Shown: positions 1-8,595, counted from the first letter of the stretch. The stretch is 35,722 nucleotides of DNA from Oscillospiraceae bacterium (GCA_015065885.1 SVPJ01000025.1:1-35722); one strand, 5' to 3'. Program-made: numbers and translations. Notes: generated from the sequence alone by a model not told the origin.

Positions 1-923
1 AACCGGGTTATACCGGCGATATCGTGTGCGACAAGTGCGGCGCGATCATCGAAGCGGGTACGGTCATCCCGACGTTGGCTCCCGGTGTCATCGACGAAAA
101 CGGGTACTACCGTGAAGACGGCAAGCGCGTTCCCTACAAGGGCCTGATCCTGGTCGACGGTGAGTACTACTACATCAACGACCACGGTCTGTACCTGAAG
201 GATGTCAGCTACACCATTTTGGATACCAACGGTTACGAAGCACTCGACGAGCGCGTTCAGTCCAAGGCGACCTACTACTTCGATGAGAATGGCCATATGG
301 TCTTCGAGAAGAACGGTGTCTATGGCGGCGTGTACTACGAACACGACAAGACGGTTCCGTATGCGGGTCTCGTGCAGTACGAGGGCAACTACTACTACGT
401 TGTGGAACAGGGTAAGGTCGTGACCGGCCGCTACTTCGCGAGCCGCTTCAACGAGTTCACCCAGTTCACGAACGGTTACTACTACTTCGACGAGAACGGT
501 GTGATGAACACCGAGCCGGCTGTGATCGACGGTTACTACTACGGCGAAAACGGCAAGTGCCTGCCTTACGCAGGACTGGTTGAAGTGGACGGTGACTACT
601 ACTACGTCCTGAAGAACGGCGAAGTGAAACTCGGCCGTTACTCCATCGTGACCACCAACGGTCTGAAGGAGAAGGGTATCTACTCCTTCGGTACCGACGG
701 TAAGATGCTGATGGATGTGGTAGAGAATGGCTACTACTACACCGAAAGCGGTCTGACCGTTGGTTACCTCGGCTTGGTCGAAGCGGCGGACGGCAACCTG
801 TACTACGTGCAGGCGCAGGGCAAGGTTGTTGTGAGCAACGACCGCTTCCTGGTCTCGAACCACAATGGTTTGGTGGCGAAGGGCTACTATGCGTTTGACG
901 CGAACGGTGCGATGGTTCGCTAA
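1..923 (+). CDS. Cell-surface repeat protein, C-terminal part (5' end outside window)
   Basis: The reading frame is open from the first base, so the true start lies upstream; a GTG at 24 is only the first possible start in view. The visible part begins with GYTGDIVCDKCG, a C-x2-C segment often seen near the C-terminus of clostridial surface proteins. About four repeats of roughly 65 residues follow. Each carries NGYYY, then PYxGLV, DGxYYYV, a glycine-rich turn, GRY, and YYFDENGxM. The pattern resembles the aromatic beta-hairpin repeats of choline- or glucan-binding cell-wall modules, but it is longer and lacks their usual tryptophans. No membrane anchor or sortase motif is seen before the stop. 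I infer attachment to wall polysaccharide; the catalytic or adhesive part, if any, is upstream. A strong terminator follows. Confidence 0.8.
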   Translation, partial: PGYTGDIVCDKCGAIIEAGTVIPTLAPGVIDENGYYREDGKRVPYKGLILVDGEYYYINDHGLYLKDVSYTILDTNGYEALDERVQSKATYYFDENGHMVFEKNGVYGGVYYEHDKTVPYAGLVQYEGNYYYVVEQGKVVTGRYFASRFNEFTQFTNGYYYFDENGVMNTEPAVIDGYYYGENGKCLPYAGLVEVDGDYYYVLKNGEVKLGRYSIVTTNGLKEKGIYSFGTDGKMLMDVVENGYYYTESGLTVGYLGLVEAADGNLYYVQAQGKVVVSNDRFLVSNHNGLVAKGYYAFDANGAMVR

Positions 924-948
924 ACCGACAGCATAACCGAAACAACGG

Positions 949-985
949 CTGCCGCAGCAGGTCTCCTGCTGCGGCAGTTCTTTTT
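949..985 (+). terminator. Intrinsic terminator of the surface-repeat gene
   Basis: A perfect 13-bp stem (949-961 with 965-977), a 3-nt loop and the tail TTCTTTTT follow the stop codon by 25 nt. Confidence 0.92.
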
Positions 986-1049
986 GGTATAGGGTTTCTC
1001 CGATGACTGCGGGAAGGCGGAGGAGGTTTTGGAAGTGTGCCGTCACCTC

Positions 1050-1078
1050 TTGTATTTTTACGGTATATATGGTATACT
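1050..1078 (+). promoter_or_regulatory. Sigma-A promoter for the SGNH hydrolase-RluA-luxS operon
   Basis: TTGTAT (1050-1055), a 17-nt spacer and TATACT (1073-1078) lie 23 nt upstream of the SGNH start codon. Confidence 0.75.
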
Positions 1079-1101
1079 CACAGACACAGGAGGTGTTTTG
1101 T

Positions 1102-1878
1102 ATGGATATTCGCGGTCTCTTTCGAACCGATGAGCAACCGCTTGAAAAGTTGCTGCCCGATGGTGGCTTTTGCGGTATTTTCCGCACCATCACCTGTGTA
1201 GGGGACAGCCTGTCGTCGGGCGAATTCCAAACCAAGCGGGAGGACGGCACGTTCCGTTATCACGATATGTACGAATATTCGTGGGGACAGTACCTTGCCC
1301 GTGCGACGGGCAGTACGGTGTACAATATGTCGCGCGGCGGCATGTCGGCACGCGAGCTGATGGGGTTGGATGAGTATTGGGATCCTGTGCGATTTCCGCC
1401 TACACAGGCGTACATCGTAGCGCTCGGTGTGAACGACGTTCAGAACCAGAACCAAGAGGTGGGCACGCTCGCAGATGTCACAGAGGATTGGCGGCAAAAC
1501 GCCGACACCTTTACAGGGCATTACGCAGGCGTTATTCAGCGCATCAAGGAGTTTCAGCCGAACGCCCGCTTCTTTCTTGTGACCATCCCGCGGGAAAACA
1601 ACGCGGAGCGTGATGCCCGCGGTGCCTGTCATGCCGAAGCGGTGCGAGCGGTCGCGGCACACTTCGAAAACTGCTACGTTATCGATCTGCAGAAAGACGC
1701 GCCCTGTTACGACGAGGTGTTCCGCGAAAATTTCTTTATGTACGGCCACATGAATGCGGCGGGGTATCTGCTTACCGCCAAAATGGTGATGACCTATATG
1801 GACTACATCATTCGTCATAACCTGCGTGACTTTGATCTCGCCCCGTATATCGGGCGGGAAGATATGTTGGAAGGATAA
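1102..1878 (+). CDS. SGNH/GDSL-family hydrolase, 258 aa
   Basis: Probable cytoplasmic serine esterase, lipase or deacetylase of the SGNH fold; no signal peptide is seen. Block I is GDSLSSGE with the nucleophile Ser36, the oxyanion glycine lies in SRGGMS, block III is GVNDV, and the catalytic His is in YGHMNAAGY. The Asp expected three residues before that His is not there (the position is Met), so the enzyme may work as a Ser-His dyad or use another acid. The start at 1102 is chosen because AGGAGG sits 8 nt upstream; an in-frame extension to 1003 would run over the promoter. It is first in an operon with an RluA enzyme 3 nt downstream and then luxS. The substrate cannot be read from sequence. 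Confidence 0.85.
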   Translation: MDIRGLFRTDEQPLEKLLPDGGFCGIFRTITCVGDSLSSGEFQTKREDGTFRYHDMYEYSWGQYLARATGSTVYNMSRGGMSARELMGLDEYWDPVRFPPTQAYIVALGVNDVQNQNQEVGTLADVTEDWRQNADTFTGHYAGVIQRIKEFQPNARFFLVTIPRENNAERDARGACHAEAVRAVAAHFENCYVIDLQKDAPCYDEVFRENFFMYGHMNAAGYLLTAKMVMTYMDYIIRHNLRDFDLAPYIGREDMLEG

Positions 1879-1881
1879 TCT

Positions 1882-2748
1882 ATGCAAGAACTGTGGTATA
1901 CCGTGCCGCCCGCATACGACGGTGCCCAGACGGGCGCGTTTTTGCGGCGCGGGTGCGGGCTTTCGTGGCGCACGGTGGTGCGCTGCAAAAACGTGGCGAA
2001 CGGCATCACCGCCGACGGCGTGTGGCGGCGCACCATCGACCCCGTATATGCAGGGCAGCGGGTGCGGTTGCTGTTGCCCGATGATACGGTGCGTATCGAA
2101 GGGGTAGACCTGCCGCTGGACGTGGTGTTCGAGGACGAGCATCTGCTGGTGGTGAACAAACCGCCCTATCTCGCGGTGCATCCTTCGGCGGGGAAACCCG
2201 AACCGACGCTTGCCAATATCGTGGTGCATCACTACGCACAGGCGGGCACGCCGCTGTCCTTTCGTCCCGTGAACCGACTGGACCGCAATACGAGCGGTCT
2301 GTTGCTCGCCGCCAAAAATCCGCACGTTGCCCATGCGCTGACGGGCGCAGTGCAAAAGGAATACACGGCGTTGGTACTCGGTCGTCTCACGGGCGAGGGG
2401 GTCATCGACCAACCGATCCGTGTAAAGGAAGGATGTTGCATCACCCGCGAAGTGGGGGAGGGCGGTAAACCCAGCCTCACCCGTTGGTGGTCGGTGAAGG
2501 ACGGCGAGACCGTCTCGCAACTGCGGGTGATCATTGAAACGGGGCGCACTCATCAGATCCGCGTACACATGGCGTGGCTTGGCCACCCGCTGGCGGGGGA
2601 CACGATGTACGGTACCGATACCGCCGTGATGGCACGTCATGGCTTGCACTGCGGGAAAATGCAGTTTGTTCACCCCATCACGGGGGAATGTTTGGAGTTT
2701 GAAGTACCGCCGCCCGACGATATGCAGGCGGTTATAAAGGAGATATAA
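1882..2748 (+). CDS. RluA-family RNA pseudouridine synthase, 288 aa
   Basis: Isomerises uridine to pseudouridine in rRNA or tRNA. The catalytic motif is VNRLDRNTSGL with Asp134 as the nucleophile; the usual first His of HRLDR is Asn here. GRTHQIRVH and LGHPLAGDTMYG are the conserved C-terminal family blocks. The N-terminal 80 residues resemble the S4-like region found in RluC/RluD-type enzymes, though weakly. AAGGA lies upstream of the ATG, and the gene begins 3 nt after the SGNH gene, so co-transcription is likely. Target specificity (RluD-like large-subunit rRNA or another site) is not deducible by eye. Confidence 0.92.
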   Translation: MQELWYTVPPAYDGAQTGAFLRRGCGLSWRTVVRCKNVANGITADGVWRRTIDPVYAGQRVRLLLPDDTVRIEGVDLPLDVVFEDEHLLVVNKPPYLAVHPSAGKPEPTLANIVVHHYAQAGTPLSFRPVNRLDRNTSGLLLAAKNPHVAHALTGAVQKEYTALVLGRLTGEGVIDQPIRVKEGCCITREVGEGGKPSLTRWWSVKDGETVSQLRVIIETGRTHQIRVHMAWLGHPLAGDTMYGTDTAVMARHGLHCGKMQFVHPITGECLEFEVPPPDDMQAVIKEI

Positions 2749-2751
2749 AGA

Positions 2752-3204
2752 ATGGAAAAGATCGCCAGTTTTCAAGTAGACCATACGGTACTGTTACCGG
2801 GGATGTATGTCTCCCGCGTGGACGGTGACGTTACCACCTTCGATCTGCGCTTCGTGCGGCCCAACACGCCGCCGTATCTTACCATGCCCGCCGTGCATAC
2901 ACTTGAGCATCTGTTTGCCACCTACGCCCGTAACAGTGCGCACAAGGATAAGGTCATCTACTTCGGGCCGATGGGGTGCCGTACCGGCTTTTATTTCCTC
3001 ACCCGCGACCTTTCGCGGGAAGAGGCGTTGACCCTCACCCAAGAGGCGCTGGCGTTTGTGGCGGCGTATGACGGGGATATCCCCGGTGTGAGTGCGGTGG
3101 AGTGCGGCAACTGGTTGGAACACGACCTCGACGGGGCACGTGCTTATGCCGCCGCTATGGTAAACGTGCTGCGTGACTGGACGGCAGAAAAGATGGACTA
3201 CTGA
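2752..3204 (+). CDS. luxS: S-ribosylhomocysteine lyase, 150 aa
   Basis: Cleaves S-ribosylhomocysteine to homocysteine and DPD, the precursor of autoinducer-2, in the activated methyl cycle. All family hallmarks are visible: the metal-binding HTLEH (His49, His53), the catalytic Cys76 in GPMGCRTGFY, and the third metal ligand Cys118 in ECGNWLEHDL. The length is typical. AAGGAGAT precedes the ATG with good spacing, and the upstream gene ends 3 nt before. It is last in the SGNH-RluA-luxS operon. No nucleosidase (mtnN) or methionine gene lies nearby, so the rest of the cycle must be encoded elsewhere. Confidence 0.97.
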   Translation: MEKIASFQVDHTVLLPGMYVSRVDGDVTTFDLRFVRPNTPPYLTMPAVHTLEHLFATYARNSAHKDKVIYFGPMGCRTGFYFLTRDLSREEALTLTQEALAFVAAYDGDIPGVSAVECGNWLEHDLDGARAYAAAMVNVLRDWTAEKMDY

Positions 3205-3262
3205 AAAGCGCCCTGTTTTTTCGTGAAAACTACTTAAAATTAGGGGAAGGATTTTGGTAAAA

Positions 3263-3279
3263 TGCCCAAAGATTGGGCA
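3263..3279. repeat. Small perfect palindrome upstream of the M23-peptidase promoter
   Basis: TGCCCAA and TTGGGCA are separated by AGA, ending 6 nt before the -35 box. There is no U-tract, so it is not a clear terminator; it could be an activator site or chance. Confidence 0.4.
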
Positions 3280-3285
3280 AAAGCA

Positions 3286-3314
3286 TTGATTTATTACGGA
3301 AAATAGAGTATACT
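3286..3314 (+). promoter_or_regulatory. Sigma-A promoter for the M23 peptidase operon
   Basis: TTGATT (3286-3291), a 17-nt spacer and TATACT (3309-3314). Transcription would start near 3321, inside the hairpin at 3317-3346. Confidence 0.78.
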
Positions 3315-3316
3315 AA

Positions 3317-3350
3317 CAAAAAGGTTACATAGTTGTAACCTTTTTGTTTT
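3317..3350 (+). terminator. Hairpin with U-tract overlapping the transcription start of the M23 operon
   Basis: A perfect 13-bp stem (3317-3329 with 3334-3346) has a TAGT loop and is followed by TTTT. It can be read as the luxS-operon terminator, as a 5'-end hairpin of the next transcript, or as an operator. Its core GTTACA-N4-TGTAAC recurs at 21771-21786. Confidence 0.6.
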
Positions 3351-3377
3351 GAGAGTCGAGAGAAAGGGGGTGCCCTG

Positions 3378-5075
3378 ATGTCGCAGGAAAACGGACTTCC
3401 GCCGAGTGAACAACATCCGCTGTTGCGCGCGCTGATGCCCGAGGTGGATACCACCGAAAGCGTGGTGGATATTCACGGTGAGCCGCCCGCTCCCAAGAAG
3501 AAGCCGCTGTCGGCTTTTCAGCCGACCACCCGCCCCGACGACACGTGGTGGATGCGCGTGTCAATGGAGATATATCTTGTCTGCTACGGTCTGGGCGCCT
3601 TCACACGCGGCGTGTGGCACGCATTCGTTTTGTGGTTGCGCCACGCACTGGCGCCGCTCGGTCGCGCGATCGCCCGTTTGTGGGAGCGCACCGCCGTAAA
3701 GCAGTGGCGCCGCCTGCGTTTTGAGTTTCGCCGTATCCGCCACGGGTTTACGTTGGCGCACGAGCGGGTGATCGAGGCCGGCCGCCGCCACCGTATGCTT
3801 GCGGTGCTGCAGGTGTTGGCATTGCCGTTTATGGCATTTCGCCGTCATCGCCGTTTTGCTTCTGCCGTGATACAAAGTGTGATGGTACTCACTTCGGTAC
3901 TGGTACTGACGTTGGTCGTTCGCTATTGGCAGAATACCACTTTTGCTTTGGAGTTGGTGTACGGCGGCAAACACCTCGGGTATATCGTGGACGAATCGGT
4001 GTTTCAGGGTGCCGTGGATATGGCGGAAAGCCGCGTTATTAAGAATACCGACGGCTACGTGTTCGAACGTGAACCGCACTTGACCTTGCGTCCCGCCCAA
4101 CAGAGTGCCGTACTCACCGAAGCGGAGCTGTGCGATGCCATTTTGAAAATGTCGGGCAGTGAAGTGGAGGAGATGAGCGGTCTGTACGTGGACGGCGTGT
4201 TTGAAGGTGCGCTCGCCACCCATTCCGATATGGATCGCTTGCTGAATGAGATACTGGCGATGTACGACCAAGGGGTCGAAACGGCGAATAAGCGGGCGGA
4301 GTTCCGCAACAAGATCGAGATCGTGGACGGTTTGTACCCGAAGGGATCGGACGAGCCGTATCGCGCCTTGTTTAAACGGTTGACCGCCAAGGATGAATAC
4401 GGCAACCCGTTCCTCACGGTGCAGATCCGTTGCACCGAGATATACAGTGAGGCAATCCCGTTTGAACGGCGTACCGTGAAGGATAACACGAAGTATATCG
4501 GCTACTCGGCTATCCGCACCAAGGGCGAAGAAGGCGAGCGGCAATATACGGCGGACGTTATTTATATCAACGGCGTGGAGCAGTACCGTGAGGTGCTGTC
4601 CTCCGAAGTGGTAAAACAGCCCGTCACCGAAGTGACCGTCATCGGCAGTTACCGCGCGAACGCGAGTGCCGAAGCAGGCAAACCCACGGGTGAATTCATG
4701 TGGCCGCTGCCCAGTTGCCGTATTCTCAATTCCGAGTTTGGCTATCGCTGGGGTAAACTGCACGCAGGTATCGACATTTCGGGTAACGGCGTGTTCGGCA
4801 AGGATATCATTGCATCGGACGGCGGCGTAGTCACGCAGGTGAACGCCTCGGGTTGGGGCGGCGGTTACGGCTTGTACGTCATCATCGACCACGGTAACGG
4901 CTACACCACCGCCTACTGCCATTGCAACGAGATCTTGGTTTCGGTGGGAGATAAGGTCACGCAGGGTGAAGTGATCGCGAAAGTCGGTAATACGGGCAAC
5001 AGTTTCGGCCCGCACCTGCATTTTGAGATCCGTTTGAACGGCCGTGCGGTGGATCCTATGCCGTATTTGGAGTGA
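3378..5075 (+). CDS. Membrane-anchored M23 (LytM) peptidase with G5-like domain, 565 aa
   Basis: Predicted peptidoglycan endopeptidase. The first 160 residues are a long Arg/Trp-rich cytoplasmic region with a proline-lysine linker, followed by one transmembrane helix (about 163-183). The extracytoplasmic part has a middle region (190-345) of unassigned fold, a G5-like module (about 350-425) and a C-terminal M23 domain (440-565). Zinc ligands are His462 and Asp466 (HAGID) and His548; His515 (YCHC) and His546 (GPHLH) fit the catalytic histidines. The ATG at 3378 follows AGAAAGGGGG. The architecture matches clostridial cell-wall remodelling or spore-cortex-associated LytM proteins, and the intact metal site argues for activity. 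It is first in an operon with an rRNA methyltransferase and a lipid kinase. Confidence 0.92.
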   Translation: MSQENGLPPSEQHPLLRALMPEVDTTESVVDIHGEPPAPKKKPLSAFQPTTRPDDTWWMRVSMEIYLVCYGLGAFTRGVWHAFVLWLRHALAPLGRAIARLWERTAVKQWRRLRFEFRRIRHGFTLAHERVIEAGRRHRMLAVLQVLALPFMAFRRHRRFASAVIQSVMVLTSVLVLTLVVRYWQNTTFALELVYGGKHLGYIVDESVFQGAVDMAESRVIKNTDGYVFEREPHLTLRPAQQSAVLTEAELCDAILKMSGSEVEEMSGLYVDGVFEGALATHSDMDRLLNEILAMYDQGVETANKRAEFRNKIEIVDGLYPKGSDEPYRALFKRLTAKDEYGNPFLTVQIRCTEIYSEAIPFERRTVKDNTKYIGYSAIRTKGEEGERQYTADVIYINGVEQYREVLSSEVVKQPVTEVTVIGSYRANASAEAGKPTGEFMWPLPSCRILNSEFGYRWGKLHAGIDISGNGVFGKDIIASDGGVVTQVNASGWGGGYGLYVIIDHGNGYTTAYCHCNEILVSVGDKVTQGEVIAKVGNTGNSFGPHLHFEIRLNGRAVDPMPYLE

Positions 5076-5085
5076 GTGTGTTAGT

Positions 5086-6210
5086 ATGACGATGACCTTT
5101 TGTTGCCCTTGTCTGTTTGGCATTGAGGGCATTCTGGCGGATGAACTCCGTCGTATGGGGGTGGACAACGTTCGCGCCGAGACGGGGCGTGTGCTGTTCG
5201 ACGGTGATTTCGCCGCGATGGCACGGGTGAATATCCGCTCACGCTATGCGGAGCGAGTGCAACTCGTGATGGGGCGGTTCCGCGCAACGACGTTCGACGC
5301 ACTGTTTGAAGGTGTGAAGGCGTTGCCGTGGGAACGGTTTATCGGTGTAAAAGATCGTTTCCCCGTGAAGGGGTGGTCGCTGAATTCCGCTTTGCACAGC
5401 GTGCCCGACTGCCAGTCCATCGTGAAAAAGGCGGTGGTGGAACGTCTGCGCGCCCGCTTTGGCGTTTCGTGGTTTGAGGAAAGCGGCGCACTCTTTCAAA
5501 TTCAAGTGACCATAATGAAAGACGAAGTCACTTTGCTTGTGGATACCAGCGGACAAGGTCTTCACAAGCGCGGCTACCGTGCCAACGCGGGGGAGGCGCC
5601 TATTAAAGAAACGCTGGCGGCGGCGATCGCGGACGTGATGCGCGCCCGCTTTGCCGAGCAGGTGTGCGACCCGTGTTGCGGGTCGGGTACGTTGCTCATT
5701 GAAGCGGCGCTCGCGGCACGGCGCATTTCTCCCGGCATCGGCCGCCGTTTTGCGGCGATGACGTGGGACTGCGTGCCGCGCGGGACGTTTGAAGCGGAGC
5801 GCGAAGCGGCGTTGGCGCTCGAATTGCCCGAGCGGGAGATCACCCTGTGGGGCGGCGATATCGACCCCGATTGCGTGCGCCTGACCGAAGAAAACGCGGG
5901 GAAAGCCGGGGTGGGGGATTGCCTGTTTGCCGACCGTGCCGACTTGAAAGATTTCGTGCCGCGCGGGGACAGCGGCCTCGTGCTGTGTAACCCGCCGTAC
6001 GGTGAACGGTTGCTTGACCGCAGTGAGGCACAGGCACTGTACCGCACGATGGGGCAGGTGTTCGTGCCCAAAGCGGGATGGAATTACGGCATCATCACGG
6101 CGGACGAGACGTTTGAAGAGGCGTTCGGCCGTCCCGCGGATAAACGGCGAAAATTGTACAACGGTATGCTGAAATGCCAGTTGTATATGTATTTTTCACC
6201 GAAGAAATGA
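5086..6210 (+). CDS. THUMP-domain class I RNA methyltransferase (YpsC/RlmL-like), 374 aa
   Basis: SAM-dependent N2-guanine methyltransferase, probably acting on 23S rRNA. An N-terminal ferredoxin-like/THUMP region (about 1-155) precedes the Rossmann methyltransferase domain. Motif I is DPCCGSGT (195-202), GGDID (256-260) carries the acidic residue after strand 2, and NPPYGERL (302-309) is the motif IV of amino-directed N-methyltransferases. The length matches the stand-alone Bacillus YpsC type, not the fused RlmKL. The ATG at 5086 is preferred because it begins the conserved N-terminus and avoids overlap with the M23 gene; its ribosome site is weak, so translation may be coupled. A second in-frame ATG is at 5092. 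Confidence 0.9.
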   Translation: MTMTFCCPCLFGIEGILADELRRMGVDNVRAETGRVLFDGDFAAMARVNIRSRYAERVQLVMGRFRATTFDALFEGVKALPWERFIGVKDRFPVKGWSLNSALHSVPDCQSIVKKAVVERLRARFGVSWFEESGALFQIQVTIMKDEVTLLVDTSGQGLHKRGYRANAGEAPIKETLAAAIADVMRARFAEQVCDPCCGSGTLLIEAALAARRISPGIGRRFAAMTWDCVPRGTFEAEREAALALELPEREITLWGGDIDPDCVRLTEENAGKAGVGDCLFADRADLKDFVPRGDSGLVLCNPPYGERLLDRSEAQALYRTMGQVFVPKAGWNYGIITADETFEEAFGRPADKRRKLYNGMLKCQLYMYFSPKK

Positions 6211-6221
6211 GGGGAGCTCGG

Positions 6222-7181
6222 GTGAAACACATCTTCATTTTAAACCCCGCGGCGGGCAAACACGCCCCGGCGTTGGAACTTGCGCCGCGTATCCGCGACG
6301 TGTGTGAAAAGCACGCGTTGGATTTTGAGATCTTGGAGACCACTGCGCCGGGTGACGCTACGCTGCTTTCGCAAAAAGCGATTGCGGAAAATGACGAACG
6401 GGTGCGGTTGTACGCCTGCGGCGGTGACGGCACGCTTTTGGAGGTGCTGACCGCGATCGAACCGCACAGCGACACCGAGTTTGCCCATATCCCGTGCGGG
6501 TCGGGCAACGATTTTGTGCGCATGCTCGGCGGCGCCGCACCGTATTTGGAACTGGAAGATATGGTAACGGCAGATGCCTATCCGATGGACGGCATCGTGT
6601 GTACATACGGCGAAGGCACGGTGCGCCGCTCGCTGAATATCGCCGCGACGGGTATGGATGCCGAAGTGGCGTATCATATGGCGAAATTCAAACGCTGGCC
6701 GTTGGTCAGTGGGTCGATGGCGTATAATCTCGCATTGGTGAAGGTGTTTTTCAGCCGCCTCGGCTGTCACCTTACCGCCGAAATGGAAACAGCGGAGGGC
6801 GTGCGGCGGCTGGAGGGCAACTTCCTCTTTGCGCTGTGTGCCAACGGGGAATACTACGGCGGCGGCTACCACGGTGTGCCCACCGCCCGTCCCGATGATG
6901 GGGAATTGGATTTCGTGTTGGTGGAAAAAATGTCCCGCGCCCGTATTTTGCGTCTGCTGCCGAAATACAAAAAGGGCACGCACCAAGGTGAGCGGGGGGT
7001 ACACTTCTTTCGCGGCAGTGCCATCACGGTGAAGACGGTACGGCCGATGCCGGTCACGCTGGACGGTGAGTGTGTGCTGACCGATCACTTCCGTGCGGAG
7101 ATTCAAAAGAAAGCGTACCGTATGGTGATCCCGCCGCGCGTTGCGGATACGCGGTATAAAACGGTAAAAAGTGAGGCGTAA
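6222..7181 (+). CDS. Diacylglycerol-kinase-family lipid kinase, about 319 aa
   Basis: Phosphorylates a lipid (diacylglycerol or similar) with ATP at the inner membrane face, for phospholipid recycling. Family motifs are NPAAGK at the N-terminus, GGDGT (67-71) and GSGNDF (93-98). The C-terminal half has the expected beta-sandwich features (NGEYYGGG, DGELDFVLV, LDGE). The GTG at 6222 is chosen because GGGGAG lies 5 nt upstream and the family starts with KHIFxxNPxAGK. An ATG at 6207, overlapping the previous stop as ATGA, would add five residues without a ribosome site. The stop codon sits in the loop of the terminator hairpin. Confidence 0.9.
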   Translation: MKHIFILNPAAGKHAPALELAPRIRDVCEKHALDFEILETTAPGDATLLSQKAIAENDERVRLYACGGDGTLLEVLTAIEPHSDTEFAHIPCGSGNDFVRMLGGAAPYLELEDMVTADAYPMDGIVCTYGEGTVRRSLNIAATGMDAEVAYHMAKFKRWPLVSGSMAYNLALVKVFFSRLGCHLTAEMETAEGVRRLEGNFLFALCANGEYYGGGYHGVPTARPDDGELDFVLVEKMSRARILRLLPKYKKGTHQGERGVHFFRGSAITVKTVRPMPVTLDGECVLTDHFRAEIQKKAYRMVIPPRVADTRYKTVKSEA

Positions 7182-7193
7182 GCCTCGCTTTTT
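7171..7193 (+). terminator. Terminator overlapping the lipid-kinase stop codon
   Basis: GTGAGGC (7171-7177) pairs with GCCTCGC (7182-7188), loop GTAA, followed by TTTTT. The TAA stop is inside the loop, so the hairpin is built from the last codons of the gene. Confidence 0.82.
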
Positions 7194-7287
7194 GCATTAT
7201 TCGGCGCACAAATCCGCCAAACACGAAAGTGAAGCAGGGGGAAAACGAAAATTTTTGAAAAATTTTTGCAATTATTCAAAAAAGAAC

Positions 7288-7316
7288 TTGCAAAATGCCG
7301 CGGTTTGTAATACAAT
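7288..7316 (+). promoter_or_regulatory. Sigma-A promoter for the aminotransferase
   Basis: TTGCAA (7288-7293), a 17-nt spacer and TACAAT (7311-7316), inside an AT-rich stretch. Confidence 0.78.
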
Positions 7317-7350
7317 GTACCAAGGCGTTTTTGAAAGGATGGGTTTTCCT

Positions 7351-8595
7351 ATGACGATAGAGGCGAAGCGGTTGGAGGAACTGACCGCACGGTATGAGGA
7401 ATATTGCGCACGCGGACTGGCGCTGGATATGTCCCGCGGCAAGCCGGGTCCCGAGCAGTTGGAACTGACGGCGGATATGCTGGATTGCCTGAACAGCCAC
7501 GCCGACTTTAAGGCGGAGGATGGGATGGACGTGCGCAACTACGGCGGTCTCACGGGTATTCCCGAAGCGCGCCGTATGTTCGGCGACGTTTTGGGCGTGC
7601 CCGCCGAAAACGTCATCGTGGGCGGTAACTCCAGTTTGAATTTGATGTTTGATTACATTGCGAATATGTATTCTATGGGTGCCACGGGTTGTGAGCCGTG
7701 GTGCAAACAGGAGACGGTGAAGTTTCTCTGTCCCGTGCCGGGTTATGATCGTCATTTTTCCATTACGGAATATTTCGGCATTGAAATGGTTCGCGTACCG
7801 ATGAACGAGGACGGCCCCGATATGGACGTGGTCGAGCAACTGATCCGCGACGAAGCGGTCAAGGGTATGTGGTGCGTGCCGATGTATTCCAATCCCGGCG
7901 GCATCACCTATGCGGACGAAACGGTGCGTCGTCTGGCGGCAATGAAGCCCCGTGCGAAGGATTTTCGCCTGATGTGGGATAACGCGTACTGCGTACACCA
8001 CCTGTCGGATACCCACGACATGTTGCTGAATATTTTTGACGAGGCGAAGAAGCACGGTAACGAGGAGCATATCGTGGCGTTTACCTCCACTTCGAAGATC
8101 AGTTTCCCCGGTGCGGGTGTGGCGGTGATGGCGGCGATGGGCAAAACGTACGACGATATCGTGCGTCGTCTGTCGATGCAGACCATCGGTTACGATAAGA
8201 TGAATATGATGCGCCACGTGCGTTACTTCAAGAATGCGGCGGGCATCGTGTCGCACATGAAGTTGCACGCGGCGGTGTTGCGTCCGAAGTTCGATGTGGT
8301 GCTGAACACGCTGGAAAAGCATCTCGGCGGTAAAAATATGGCGCAGTGGCACCGTCCGACCGGCGGTTACTTCGTCAGCGTGGACGTTCCCGGCTGTGCG
8401 ACCGAGATCATTCGTCTGTTGCGTAAAGCGGGTGTGAAGATGACCGAAGCGGGCGCACCGTTCCCGTATCATCACGACCCCGAAGATAAGACGATGCGTA
8501 TTGCACCGACCTACCCTTCGGTGGCGGAATTGGAGCAGGCGATGGAACTGTTTTGTATCTGTACCGAGATCGCGGTACTGAAAAAATCGGTGTAA
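7351..8595 (+). CDS. PLP-dependent aminotransferase, probable aspartate aminotransferase, 414 aa
   Basis: Fold-type I transaminase. The Schiff-base lysine is Lys249 in TSTSKISFPGAG. Asn181-Pro (YSNPGG) and Asp210/Tyr213 (WDNAYCVHH) supply the usual PLP contacts, and the N-terminal MSRGKPGPEQL is the substrate-loop signature of a divergent class I subgroup. That subgroup (the family holding Corynebacterium glutamicum AspT) contains proven aspartate aminotransferases, so aspartate/2-oxoglutarate is the best guess; MocR regulators share the fold, but no DNA-binding domain is present here. The ATG at 7351 is supported by GAAAGGA 11 nt upstream. The gene appears to be transcribed alone. Confidence 0.88.
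   Translation: MTIEAKRLEELTARYEEYCARGLALDMSRGKPGPEQLELTADMLDCLNSHADFKAEDGMDVRNYGGLTGIPEARRMFGDVLGVPAENVIVGGNSSLNLMFDYIANMYSMGATGCEPWCKQETVKFLCPVPGYDRHFSITEYFGIEMVRVPMNEDGPDMDVVEQLIRDEAVKGMWCVPMYSNPGGITYADETVRRLAAMKPRAKDFRLMWDNAYCVHHLSDTHDMLLNIFDEAKKHGNEEHIVAFTSTSKISFPGAGVAVMAAMGKTYDDIVRRLSMQTIGYDKMNMMRHVRYFKNAAGIVSHMKLHAAVLRPKFDVVLNTLEKHLGGKNMAQWHRPTGGYFVSVDVPGCATEIIRLLRKAGVKMTEAGAPFPYHHDPEDKTMRIAPTYPSVAELEQAMELFCICTEIAVLKKSV

Noticed and set aside
1078-2784. 568-codon minus-strand frame opposite the SGNH and RluA genes
   Set aside because: Same antisense artefact; the plus-strand genes carry clear motifs and ribosome sites.
3561-5168. 535-codon minus-strand frame opposite the M23 peptidase gene
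   Set aside because: Antisense shadow without motifs.
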